A stretch of DNA of 22,706 nucleotides. Origin: JBDRGC01 sp043818215. Its GTDB lineage: Bacteria; Chloroflexota; Anaerolineae; Anaerolineales; UBA11858. The stretch is from positions 1 through 22,706 of the forward strand of contig JBDRGC010000067.1 of NCBI GenBank assembly GCA_043818215.1, read 5' to 3'. The notes beneath the pieces were generated by a model. The model was not told the origin of the DNA, did not search any database, and was given only the letters and a program-made list of their open reading frames with translations. The position numbers and the translations under genes were made by a program. Of the stretch, positions 1 through 7,207 are shown one piece after another (the first letter of the stretch is position 1; each line of letters begins with the position of its first letter).

Positions 1-97
1 TAAATGGTAAATGGTGAATTATAAATGGTAAATGCGGGCGGCGCTGTATGCACTTCATTTACAATTTACCGTTCACCATTTACCATTTACAATTTCA
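1..97. repeat. Inverted pair of 7-bp (TAAATGG) arrays
   Basis: Positions 1-35 are five consecutive heptads of the type TAAATGG, with variants such as TGAATTA. Positions 56-97 are six heptads of the complementary type CATTTAC, with variants AATTTAC and CGTTCAC. The two arrays could pair across a ~20-bp GC-rich spacer. The same family recurs as an inverted pair at 22480-22642. Nothing in it looks coding. Confidence 0.9.
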
Positions 98-338
98 CTA
101 CCCCCTGCATAATAAAGCAGTTCTATCGCCGCTTGACTACCCAGATTTTGAGCAATTACCACAGTACTGTCGAATTGCAATATCACCACCATTATCTCCT
201 GGCTCAATTTCATCCGGATCAGCTACGCCAATCACAAATCTCCCTGCCAACGAGTATACCGCAAAAGTGTCGGTGATCAGATGCTAGTTTGAGCCAGCAC
301 TGCTCCACCGCCGAGGACGGCGCTGAGAGCGAGGTTGT
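98..338. other. Gene-free stretch, possible gene debris
   Basis: No convincing gene lies here. On the minus strand, roughly 283 down to 142, one frame reads about 48 residues of protein-like composition (it includes DTFAVYSLAGRFVIGVADPD) and ends in TAG. It has a stop just upstream and no start codon. It may be the tail of a decayed gene or chance; I cannot assign it to a family. Confidence 0.35.
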
Positions 339-380
339 CAAATCTCCAATCTCCAATCTCTAATCCCCAACCTCCAATCC
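339..380 (+). repeat. 7-bp (CCAATCT) array abutting the uvrB relic
   Basis: Six consecutive heptads: CAAATCT, CCAATCT twice, CTAATCC, CCAACCT and CCAATCC. The array ends one base before the ATG of the dead uvrB 5' copy. A comparable heptad array sits directly before the pgpH start codon at 16445-16493. Confidence 0.85.
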
Positions 381-381
381 C

Positions 382-437
382 ATGGACTTCCACCTCCGCG
401 CCCTCTTCTAACCCACCGGCGACCAGCCCGAGGCGGT
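382..437 (+). pseudogene. uvrB: Relic of the uvrB 5' end
   Basis: Aligned without gaps to the intact uvrB start at 1128-1183, about 47 of 56 bases match by eye, including a 19-base identical block (AACCCACCGGCGACCAGCC). It translates as MDFHLRALF, stop, PTGDQPEAV, against MTFHLHAPFQPTGDQPQAI in the intact gene. A CAA codon has become TAA. Similarity begins exactly at the ATG and fades after codon 18, where the upstream region of the PIN gene begins. It is a decayed duplicate of the start of the downstream gene, with the PIN/antitoxin-like cassette in between. Confidence 0.85.
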
Positions 438-454
438 CTTTCAGGAGTATAATT

Positions 455-919
455 ATGCAACCGACACACGAAAAACCCAAATGGGTGTACCTTGACGTTT
501 GTTCTCTTTGTAGGCCGTTTGACGATCAACGTCAAATCCGCATTCAGCTTGAAACACGAGCGGTAGAACTTATTTTCACTCATGTCCGTCAAGATCATAT
601 CAAGTTGATTATCTCTGCTGCGCACACCATTGAAATTGAAGCAATAGGCGATTTGGAAGAACGCACTCAGTTGATGTTCTTGCGTAATCAGCTTGGGACA
701 CGGCCTAAATTCAACTTGATAGCGGCTCGACAACGAGCCAAATATCTGGTTTCACAAGGCTTGGGGATCGCTGATGCCACTCATCTAGCCTTCGCAGAAC
801 AAGTACAGACCGAGTTTGTCACCGTAGATGATCGTTTGATGAAGAGATATCAGCGCACACATCCGATCATCTGGTGCGGTTCCCCAATTGCTTATTGTGA
901 GAAGGAGAACTTAAAATGA
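455..919 (+). CDS. PIN-domain protein, VapC-like toxin candidate
   Basis: A 154-residue protein with the PIN ribonuclease fold pattern: the first acidic residue in YLDVCSLCRPF (Asp14), Glu38 and Glu60/Glu62 in the middle, then GIADATHLAFA (Asp107) and FVTVDDRLMKR (Asp125/126). PIN proteins of this size are usually metal-dependent RNases acting as toxins on RNA. The start at 455 is chosen because AGGAG lies at 443-447. The frame stays open upstream for 40 codons, but that part reads only heptad repeat and uvrB relic. The TGA stop overlaps the ATG of the next gene (ATGA), as in a translationally coupled toxin-antitoxin pair. Toxicity and RNA target are inferred. It could instead be a non-toxic PIN nuclease. 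Confidence 0.8.
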   Translation: MQPTHEKPKWVYLDVCSLCRPFDDQRQIRIQLETRAVELIFTHVRQDHIKLIISAAHTIEIEAIGDLEERTQLMFLRNQLGTRPKFNLIAARQRAKYLVSQGLGIADATHLAFAEQVQTEFVTVDDRLMKRYQRTHPIIWCGSPIAYCEKENLK

Positions 920-1131
920 AATCCTCCTATTATCTGACCGAAGAAGAATTAGTTCAAAAAGCTCTAGGTGCTCTCATCGAAGCCCTAGGCCCTATAGAGA
1001 CAACCCGTTTCCTCTCCCTACCCCACACACGCCGTCTGGAGTCGGTTGACCGCCATCACCGATGGCAAGCAACACTCGACCAGGAGAAATTCTTCGAACA
1101 AGTATTTGGCCCAGAAGAGACGGGTACATGA
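916..1131 (+). CDS. Small antitoxin-like partner of the PIN protein
   Basis: A 71-residue, charged, soluble protein beginning MKSSYYLTEEELVQKALGAL and rich in predicted helix. AAGGAG at 902-907 precedes the ATG by eight bases. Its ATG overlaps the PIN stop and its own TGA (1129-1131) overlaps the uvrB ATG, so three genes are chained by ATGA junctions. It looks like the small proteins often found next to PIN genes, but no classic DNA-binding fold (ribbon-helix-helix or AbrB) is obvious. An antitoxin role is inferred from context only. The order is toxin first, the reverse of the common vapBC order. Confidence 0.7.
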   Translation: MKSSYYLTEEELVQKALGALIEALGPIETTRFLSLPHTRRLESVDRHHRWQATLDQEKFFEQVFGPEETGT

Positions 1132-3164
1132 CCTTCCACCTCCACGCCCCCTTCCAACCCACCGGCGACCAGCCTCAAGCGATTCGAGAATTGATCGAGG
1201 GGATACAAGCGGGTTACAAACAACAGGTTTTGCTGGGGGCCACAGGCACGGGCAAGACCTTTGTGATGTCTGCTTTGATAGAGCAGCTTCAAAAGCCTAC
1301 GCTTGTGATCGCCCACAACAAGACTCTCGTCGCCCAACTTTACTCCGAGTTCAAGGAATTCTTCCCTGAGAACGCGGTGGCGTACTTCGTCTCGTATTAC
1401 GATTATTACCAGCCCGAGGCCTACGTCCCCCGGCGCGATCTGTACATCGAAAAAGAAGCTGACATCAACGAGGAAATCGAACGCCTGCGGCTGGCGGCCA
1501 CTACCGCGCTGCTCTCCCGCAAAGACGTGATCATCGTGGCCTCGGTGTCGTGCATCTATGGCCTGGGAAATCCCGAGGCCTATGGCAAAGGGGTCATCGA
1601 ACTCAAAGTGGGGAGTCACTACCGGCGGACGACCCTTTTGCGGCAACTGGTGGAGAGCCAGTATTCCCGCAACGATATCGACCTCACCCCCGGAACATTC
1701 CGGGTGCGCGGCGACACCCTCGAAGTTGCCCCGGCCTACGAAGACCGCTGGGTCTACCGCATTTCGTTCTGGGGGGACGAAGTCGAGCATATCGTCGAGC
1801 TGGACTACCTGACCGGCGAAATCCGCCGCGAGATGTCCGAGGTCGAAATCTTCCCGGCCAAGCATTTCATCACCGAAGACGAAAAAATGAAACAGGCTGT
1901 CGATGATATTCAAGCCGAGTTGGAAGAGCGCATCGAGCATTTCAAAGCCAACGAGCAATTATTGGAGGCCCAGCGCATCGAGCAGCGTACCCGCTATGAT
2001 TTGGAGATGATGCGCGAGGTGGGCTACTGCTCCGGCATCGAGAACTACTCCCGTCACCTCGACCAGCGCCCCCCAGGCTCGCCTCCGTGGACGTTGATGG
2101 ACTATCTGCCCGACGATTACCTGCTCATCATCGACGAGTCTCACATGACCGTGCCACAGATCCGCGGCATGTTCAACGGCGACCGCTCCCGCAAAACCAC
2201 CCTGGTCGATTACGGCTTCCGTCTGCCCTCAGCCCTCGACAACCGCCCCCTGACCTTCGACGAATTCCAGAAGCGCATGGGCTTCACCCTCTACACCTCG
2301 GCTACCCCCGGCCCCTATGAACTCGAACGCGCTGACCAGGTGGTCGAGCAGATCATCCGCCCCACAGGCCTCGTCGATCCCGAGGTGGAGGTGCGCCCCG
2401 CCCAGGGGCAGGTGGACGATTTGGTAGGCGAGATAAACCAGCGGGTGGAGGCCGGTCAGCGGGTGCTGGTTACAACACTCACCAAACGCATGGCCGAAGA
2501 CTTGGCTGATTATTGGATGGAACTGGGCATCAAAGTCCATTACCTGCACTCGGAGGTTGCTACCCTCGAGCGGGTGGAGATACTACGGGATTTGCGGCTG
2601 GGGGTCTTCGATGTAGTGGTGGGAATCAACCTGCTGCGGGAGGGACTCGACCTCCCCGAGGTCTCTCTGGTGGCGATCCTGGACGCCGATAAGGCTGGCT
2701 TCCTGCGCTCTGACACAGCCTTAATCCAGACCATCGGGCGCGCTGCCCGCCACGTGCAGGGCAAAGTCATCATGTACGGCGAAAAAATCACCGCTGCCAT
2801 GCGCACTGCCATCGACGAGACCAACCGGCGGAGGGCTAAGCAGGATGCGTACAACAAAGAGCGCGGCATCCAGCCAATGAGCATCGTCAAAGCCGTGCGG
2901 GATATCACCGCCCAGCTTTCCGCGGCCCACGCAGTGGCGGAGACTCGGGCTGAGTACCATATCTCAGGTGCGGCAACCCTCCCCACATCCGAGTTGCAGA
3001 AGGTCATCCGGGAATTGGGATCCAAGATGGGGGAGGCTGCCAAGAATTTGGAATTCGAGAAGGCCGCCGTGTTGCGCGATCAGATTTATGAGTTGAGGGG
3101 GATTCTAGCCGAGGATAGTAATCTCAAGCCCTGGGAGAAGATTCGTTTGCTGGCGGGGGAGTAG
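1128..3164 (+). CDS. uvrB: UvrABC excision repair protein B
   Basis: The DNA-damage verification helicase of nucleotide excision repair. It receives DNA from UvrA, opens it and recruits UvrC. At 678 residues it is of normal length. Visible are the N-terminal GDQPQAI motif, Walker A GATGTGKT (37-44), the tyrosine-rich beta-hairpin SYYDYYQPEAYVP (89 onward), the helicase box IIDESH, the C-terminal helicase motifs GINLLREGLDLPEVSLV and QTIGRAARH, and a C-terminal UVR motif (EFEKAAVLRDQIYELR) for UvrC contact. The start at 1128 is set by homology; the frame is open further upstream, but only over the preceding small gene. There is no strong ribosome binding site; translation probably depends on coupling through the ATGA overlap. 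A dead copy of its 5' end lies at 382-437. Sequence beyond that start looks intact. Confidence 0.97.
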   Translation: MTFHLHAPFQPTGDQPQAIRELIEGIQAGYKQQVLLGATGTGKTFVMSALIEQLQKPTLVIAHNKTLVAQLYSEFKEFFPENAVAYFVSYYDYYQPEAYVPRRDLYIEKEADINEEIERLRLAATTALLSRKDVIIVASVSCIYGLGNPEAYGKGVIELKVGSHYRRTTLLRQLVESQYSRNDIDLTPGTFRVRGDTLEVAPAYEDRWVYRISFWGDEVEHIVELDYLTGEIRREMSEVEIFPAKHFITEDEKMKQAVDDIQAELEERIEHFKANEQLLEAQRIEQRTRYDLEMMREVGYCSGIENYSRHLDQRPPGSPPWTLMDYLPDDYLLIIDESHMTVPQIRGMFNGDRSRKTTLVDYGFRLPSALDNRPLTFDEFQKRMGFTLYTSATPGPYELERADQVVEQIIRPTGLVDPEVEVRPAQGQVDDLVGEINQRVEAGQRVLVTTLTKRMAEDLADYWMELGIKVHYLHSEVATLERVEILRDLRLGVFDVVVGINLLREGLDLPEVSLVAILDADKAGFLRSDTALIQTIGRAARHVQGKVIMYGEKITAAMRTAIDETNRRRAKQDAYNKERGIQPMSIVKAVRDITAQLSAAHAVAETRAEYHISGAATLPTSELQKVIRELGSKMGEAAKNLEFEKAAVLRDQIYELRGILAEDSNLKPWEKIRLLAGE

Positions 3165-3190
3165 AACTCAGCTCCTCTCCAAAAAGCTGG

Positions 3191-3260
3191 GAGACTTCCG
3201 AAGTTTTTACAGTGAAGCTCCGGTTTTAAGCGTGTTCTCGCAAACTTCGGAAGTCTTCCC
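3191..3260. repeat. Long inverted repeat after uvrB
   Basis: GAGACTTCCGAAGTTT at 3191-3206 pairs with AAACTTCGGAAGTCTTC from 3242, with one extra base in the second arm, around a ~35-base loop. It lies between the converging uvrB and the minus-strand peptidase gene. It may act in termination in either direction or be a dispersed repeat. Confidence 0.7.
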
Positions 3261-3342
3261 CCAAATATGGAGAGGGTACCTGCATCCCATCTTGGCTCTT
3301 TGGGGTCTTGCGTGGTGAGACCCCGGGGTGAGCAGGCTGCGG

Positions 3343-3365
3343 AATGCGCCCGCAGCGCATTTTTT
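3343..3365 (+). terminator. Probable Rho-independent terminator for uvrB
   Basis: A stem AATGCG/CGCATT (3343-3348 with 3356-3361) around a seven-base loop runs straight into six T residues (3360-3365). It is preceded by a second hairpin, GGGGTCT (3302-3308) with AGACCCC (3318-3324). Its position after uvrB fits. The stem is short, so confidence is moderate. Confidence 0.5.
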
Positions 3366-3379
3366 GTGAGACGCCTTTA

Positions 3380-4741
3380 CTACCTCTTCGTAACGTACCA
3401 GGCTGCCACGTAGCCCTCGTCGTCTTCGATATCACGCACCTTGATCCATTGGCCTTCAACACCAACTTTGCCCTCGTCATCGTCGTTGGCAATCACTTCA
3501 GCAGCATGAGGCATACGCTTTATCAACGTGTCCGGGGCCACGCGAGGTTCTTTGCGCAGAGCCACGCCCTCTGTTGTGGTTTGGAGTATCAGATCATCAT
3601 CATCATCGGCTTTGGCGCTATTACTGGCGGTGCGCACACCCAGCGCCGGCTGACTGGCGGGAGTCACGTACCAGGCGGCCACGTAACCCACCTTGCCGGA
3701 GATATCTTTCACCTTCAACCACTCCCCCTGGACTCCAACCTTCTTCTTGGCTTGCTCGATGGGTTCCTGAACGATCAGCTTTGCACTCACCGGTAAACGC
3801 TTGATCAGGGTATGGGGTTCAACCTGAGTACTTAGCCGGAAGGCCAGACCGTCGGTGGTGGGATTTACAACGAAGCCTTTATCCCCGGTAACTGGAACAG
3901 TGGCACTCTCTTCAACTTCATTCTCATTCAAAGTCAGGTACCAGGCAGCCACGTAACCTTGATTGCCGTCGGGGTCTTGGACATGTAGCCACTCATTGAC
4001 CACGCCAACTTTTTTCTTGCCAGTGGCTTTAGCTTCCAAAGAGATCAGTTTGACACTCAACGGCAAACGGCTGATCAGCGCACCCGAGATGACAGGGTCT
4101 GCTCGGAAAGCCAATCCATCAGCAGTGCCATAAACAAAGAAGGTATCCTGCGGTACAGCTACCTTTGGTTTAGGCTCGGGCGGAGGAGGCGGTGTTGCGC
4201 CGCTGGCCTGTCCCTCGAACCAAACCACGCCGGTGATGGCCTTCGACGGGTTCTTGCCGCTATGCTTGTAGCGGTCTGTCAGATAGAGCTTCTTTTCCGG
4301 GCTGTCGCCTCCGTAACGATAGGGATCCTTCATAAGGTAGCGATCGCCTTCCTTGCCATACAGGACAATCCAGTGAGTTTGAATCCCCGCCGTAGGAGAC
4401 CAGTCCACCTGTGCAATTACCGGCATCCCCGCTGCCAGGGCCGCATCGATCTGTGCGATGGGAGCAGGAGCATTCTCGCACGGCTGGTAACCTTTGTATC
4501 TGATCCCAGGGCATACAGATGGCAGCGTGGCCGGGATCACCAGCGCGCCCTGAAAACCGCCGGCCCCCTTGAGTTTAATATTGAGCGATTCAGGGGTTTC
4601 ATCGAAGCCCAAGCCATTGGCGACCATACTCATGGATGTCAACAAACATCCCCAGGTGCCGATTGTTTCTTTCTTGTCGTGCCCGAGTTTTGTGTTCTTC
4701 CACTTGGGGTCGTTCTGATAAAGAGCCTTTGTCTCAAACAC
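3380..4741 (-). CDS. C39-like cysteine peptidase with three SH3-like domains
   Basis: A 453-residue protein. Residues 1 to ~175 resemble the peptidase C39-like fold: GTWGCLLTSMSMV carries the candidate nucleophile Cys32, QTHWIVLYG the His122 and MKDPYR the Asp138. A proline-rich linker (EGQASGATPPPPPEPKPK) leads to three SH3-like repeats at about 193-272, 287-362 and 384-453, each ending GYVAAWY. Such repeats usually bind cell wall or other polymers. The start is GTG at 4741, supported by AAGGAGG six to seven bases upstream. No signal peptide is visible, which is odd for a wall-directed enzyme; export by a non-classical route or an internal role is possible. Neighbours give no functional hint. 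The substrate is unknown. Confidence 0.8.
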   Translation of the reverse strand: MFETKALYQNDPKWKNTKLGHDKKETIGTWGCLLTSMSMVANGLGFDETPESLNIKLKGAGGFQGALVIPATLPSVCPGIRYKGYQPCENAPAPIAQIDAALAAGMPVIAQVDWSPTAGIQTHWIVLYGKEGDRYLMKDPYRYGGDSPEKKLYLTDRYKHSGKNPSKAITGVVWFEGQASGATPPPPPEPKPKVAVPQDTFFVYGTADGLAFRADPVISGALISRLPLSVKLISLEAKATGKKKVGVVNEWLHVQDPDGNQGYVAAWYLTLNENEVEESATVPVTGDKGFVVNPTTDGLAFRLSTQVEPHTLIKRLPVSAKLIVQEPIEQAKKKVGVQGEWLKVKDISGKVGYVAAWYVTPASQPALGVRTASNSAKADDDDDLILQTTTEGVALRKEPRVAPDTLIKRMPHAAEVIANDDDEGKVGVEGQWIKVRDIEDDEGYVAAWYVTKR

Positions 4742-4875
4742 GGTGTGCCTCCTTGCGGTCTATGATATTGGCTTTCAGAAATAGATTTTGACTCAGCGTG
4801 TCATCCCGTTAGAGTATCCCTAGACACCAGGGACAGGTGTACCCGTTGGTATTGCGAAAGCAGCTTTACCGCTGA

Positions 4876-4911
4876 CACTTGCACCGCACTGCGATTGGTG
4901 CAGTGCAGGTG
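4876..4911. repeat. CACTTGC...GCAGGTG palindrome, copy 1
   Basis: A 36-bp palindromic unit starting CACTTGCACCGCACTGC and ending GCAGTGCAGGTG. The arms pair with one bulged base around a short loop. Related units occur at 8503-8531 and 8768-8795. Those two sit inside other repeats as insertions; no empty site is visible for this one. Confidence 0.75.
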
Positions 4912-5071
4912 AGCAATCTCATCCTTGGGGAAAAGGAGATTGCTTCACCGACACCTGTCCTCCCGAAGGACATTGGGACGATGTGGCGGCTGGTGCCAGG
5001 GAAAGCGTCGGTTCGCAATGACATCCAGGTAAGCAGAGTCAAAAACATCATCTAAAAGTCTATATATACAC

Positions 5072-5101
5072 GTAGGAGCAGGGTAATAAACCTGCTCCTA
5101 C
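5072..5101. repeat. Perfect 11-bp hairpin downstream of etfA
   Basis: GTAGGAGCAGG at 5072-5082 pairs perfectly with CCTGCTCCTAC at 5091-5101 around an eight-base loop. There is no T run on the etfA side, so it may be a REP-like palindrome that protects the mRNA end or contributes to termination, rather than a classic Rho-independent terminator. Confidence 0.7.
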
Positions 5102-5159
5102 AATTGAAAAGAACATATAGGACTACAGTATAAAGTACCATAGTACCGCTGTTATTGTA

Positions 5160-6203
5160 TCACTTTTCTAAGCGTTTACGCAAGGCCTCCGCAAGAGCTG
5201 GAACGATGACATGCAGGTCTCCAACCACGCCAAAACGTGCCAGCTTGAAAATTGGAGCTTCAGAATCCTTGTTGATTGCCACAATGACTTTGCTGGTACG
5301 CATCCCTGCCAGATGCTGGATGGCGCCTGAAATACCGCAGGCGATGTACAGATCAGGCGAGACTACTTTTCCGGTTTGGCCGACCTGATTAACGTAGGGG
5401 ATATACCCCGCGTCCACAGAGGCGCGGCTGGCACCCACGGCTGCTCCCAGCACATCGGCTAATTCACCGATCAGCTTGAAGCCCTGCTGTGCCCGCCAGA
5501 TTTCCTGCTCGCCCTCATCCAATCCATCGGGAGGAGTGAGGCCCGGATTATTGGAGACTCCGCGGCCACCTGAGACGATCACGGCGGCATCATTCAGGCT
5601 GACGCCGCCTCCGGCCTGGGTGTAGCCATCCACCTGGGTGGCAATCCCATTTTCGGTTATGGCCGCATCGACCGTAGTGAGTATGCCTGACCGTGATTGG
5701 TCTGCCTCGGGCTTGATAAAGGCCCGTCCACGCAAAGTGACGATCTGAGGCCGGGCGCTGCACTGCACCTTGCAGAGCAGTTTACCGGCATAGATGGGGC
5801 GCGTGGCTAAAATTGCGCCGTCCACTACTTCCAGAGCGGTGACATCTACCAGCACACCGGTCTTCAGGTCCACGGCAGCCATGCCGGCCACTTCACGCCC
5901 GCGGGTGGTGGTGGGGAACACGATCACCTCCGGGGCGGCCTCACCAGCTAACTTAGCCAGCAATCCCACATAGGGTTCGGGCCGGTAATCCGCCAGAGCG
6001 GGATCATCGGCGAGAAGCACTTCGTCGGCCCCATAATGAAAAGCCTGCTGGGCCACACCGTCCACGCCTGAGCCAAAGACCAGGGCTGTCACACCCCCGC
6101 CAAGTTGCTCGGCCAGAGTCAAACCCGCGCCCAGGGCCTCCCACGAAGCTGTCAGCGCATTACCTTTGAATTGATCTACGAAAACCCAAATTTTATTAGT
6201 CAT
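5160..6203 (-). CDS. etfA: Electron transfer flavoprotein, alpha subunit
   Basis: The 347-residue FAD-binding subunit of ETF. It takes electrons from acyl-CoA dehydrogenases and passes them to the quinone pool. The C-terminal FAD-binding domain is intact: SGGRG, then GASRASVDAGYIPYVNQVGQTGK, the DLYIACGISGAIQHLAGM segment and VIVAINKD near the end. Its ATG overlaps the etfB stop (TAATG), so the two subunits are translationally coupled. The upstream acyl-CoA dehydrogenase gene is the likely electron donor partner. Nothing suggests the bifurcating type specifically, but I cannot exclude it. Confidence 0.95.
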   Translation of the reverse strand: MTNKIWVFVDQFKGNALTASWEALGAGLTLAEQLGGGVTALVFGSGVDGVAQQAFHYGADEVLLADDPALADYRPEPYVGLLAKLAGEAAPEVIVFPTTTRGREVAGMAAVDLKTGVLVDVTALEVVDGAILATRPIYAGKLLCKVQCSARPQIVTLRGRAFIKPEADQSRSGILTTVDAAITENGIATQVDGYTQAGGGVSLNDAAVIVSGGRGVSNNPGLTPPDGLDEGEQEIWRAQQGFKLIGELADVLGAAVGASRASVDAGYIPYVNQVGQTGKVVSPDLYIACGISGAIQHLAGMRTSKVIVAINKDSEAPIFKLARFGVVGDLHVIVPALAEALRKRLEK

Positions 6204-6976
6204 TACAGCACCTTCTCCGCCATGATTTTATCGGCCAGTTTTGCGGCGATTTCTTGAGGACTCTCGCCTGAGATTATTTCCGTGGCGATATCGCGCACCG
6301 GCGGGTTCATAAGTTCAGTCCAGGATACCGCCGAGGCGGACGCGTCAACCCCGATGTCACCCAACCCCCAGGCGGGAATCTGCGCCCGCGCGGCCTTGCG
6401 GATTCCCATGAAGGAGGGATAGCGCGGCTCGCCGTAATCCTTGCCCACGCTGATGACAGCCGGCAGTTTACCTTCCACAACCTGAAGACCCTCTTCAATG
6501 GAGCGTTCCACTTTGATGGAGTCTGCGCTCAACTCGGAGATGGTCGAGACCAGAGTAAGCACCGGCCACCCCAAAACGCGCCCCACCTGCCCCGGAAGGA
6601 TGCCGGTGTCGCTATCGATGGCTTGCTTGCCAAAAAACACCAGTTCTACTTGGCCGATCTTTTGGATGGCCGCCGCCAAAACATGCGCAACGGCAACGTT
6701 ATCAGCATCTTCCAGAGCGGGATCGGTAACCTGGATGGCCTCGTTGCATCCCATTGCCAGGGCATGTTTGAGAGCTTCGCGCTCGTCTGCGCGTCCCACG
6801 CTCAGCACGGTAACACTTCCGCCGAGGGCTTCTTTTTGTTGTAAAGCAGCTTCCACGGCGTACTCATCCCAGGGATTGATGACCAGCGGTGCGTCGCCCC
6901 AGGTGACTTGCCCGTCTTCCACTACTACTTTAGCGGCGCTGTCGGGCACTTGTTTGACACATACTACGATTTTCAA
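6203..6976 (-). CDS. etfB: Electron transfer flavoprotein, beta subunit
   Basis: The 257-residue partner of EtfA, beginning MKIVVCVKQVPDSAAKV as is typical for EtfB. It contains GKQAIDSDTGILPGQVG, the region that lines the nucleotide site, and the signature-like segment VEGKLPAVISVGKDYGEPRYPS. The start is TTG at 6976, chosen because AAAGGAGG lies five bases upstream and because family homology begins there. The frame is open further upstream only because an 8-bp repeat (PTNLPTYQ repeats in translation) lacks stops, and that extension should not be annotated as protein. The gene is followed without gap by etfA. Confidence 0.95.
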   Translation of the reverse strand: MKIVVCVKQVPDSAAKVVVEDGQVTWGDAPLVINPWDEYAVEAALQQKEALGGSVTVLSVGRADEREALKHALAMGCNEAIQVTDPALEDADNVAVAHVLAAAIQKIGQVELVFFGKQAIDSDTGILPGQVGRVLGWPVLTLVSTISELSADSIKVERSIEEGLQVVEGKLPAVISVGKDYGEPRYPSFMGIRKAARAQIPAWGLGDIGVDASASAVSWTELMNPPVRDIATEIISGESPQEIAAKLADKIMAEKVL

Positions 6977-6989
6977 GGGGGCCTCCTTT

Positions 6990-7152
6990 TTGGTAATTGG
7001 TAGGTTGGTAAATTGGTAGGTTGGTAGATTGGTAGGTTGGTAGGTTGGTAGGTTGGTAGGTTGGTAGGGTGGTAGATTGGTGGGTTGGTAGGTTGGTAGG
7101 TTAGTAGGTTGGTAGGTTGGTAGGTTGGTAGGGTGGTAGATTGGTGGGTTGG
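6990..7152. repeat. 8-bp tandem repeat (TTGGTAGG) between acd and etfB
   Basis: About 19 octamers (6997-7148) of the type TTGGTAGG, with variants TTGGTAAA, TTGGTAGA, GTGGTAGA, TTGGTGGG and TTAGTAGG. The pair GTGGTAGA-TTGGTGGG recurs exactly 64 bp apart (7069 and 7133), showing a higher-order duplication of eight units. It fills most of the gap between acyl-CoA dehydrogenase and etfB and comes within ~6 bases of the etfB ribosome binding site. A length change here could alter expression of etfBA. Confidence 0.95.
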
Positions 7153-7207
7153 GCACTCGGCCTGACCTTGCGCTTGTTTCCTGCTTTCCTGCTCCCTGCT
7201 TCCTGAT

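Larger units (their letters stand above)
4742..5159. other. Gene-free region with several short palindromes
   Basis: No gene seen. It holds the ribosome binding site of the peptidase gene (4742-4760), a CACTTGC-type palindrome at 4876-4911, a hairpin GCAATCTC/GAGATTGC around 4913-4945, a copy of a CCCGAAGGACATTGGGACGA motif near 4964-4987 that resembles 18628-18652, and a perfect hairpin at 5072-5101. It separates two minus-strand units. Confidence 0.6.

Noticed and set aside
335..454. 40-codon N-terminal extension of the PIN protein
   Set aside because: It reads through a heptad array and the uvrB relic in the wrong frame; AGGAG before 455 marks the likely start.
1056..1958. 300-codon open frame on the minus strand opposite uvrB
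   Set aside because: It lies entirely over conserved uvrB sequence and is a by-product of codon bias in that gene.
2540..3043. 167-codon minus-strand open frame
   Set aside because: A shadow of the uvrB 3' half, of low complexity and rich in serine and arginine, with no family resemblance.
6990..7152. CRISPR array
   Set aside because: The 8-bp units are contiguous without spacers. None of the heptad arrays has unique spacers of 25-40 bp and no cas gene is present.
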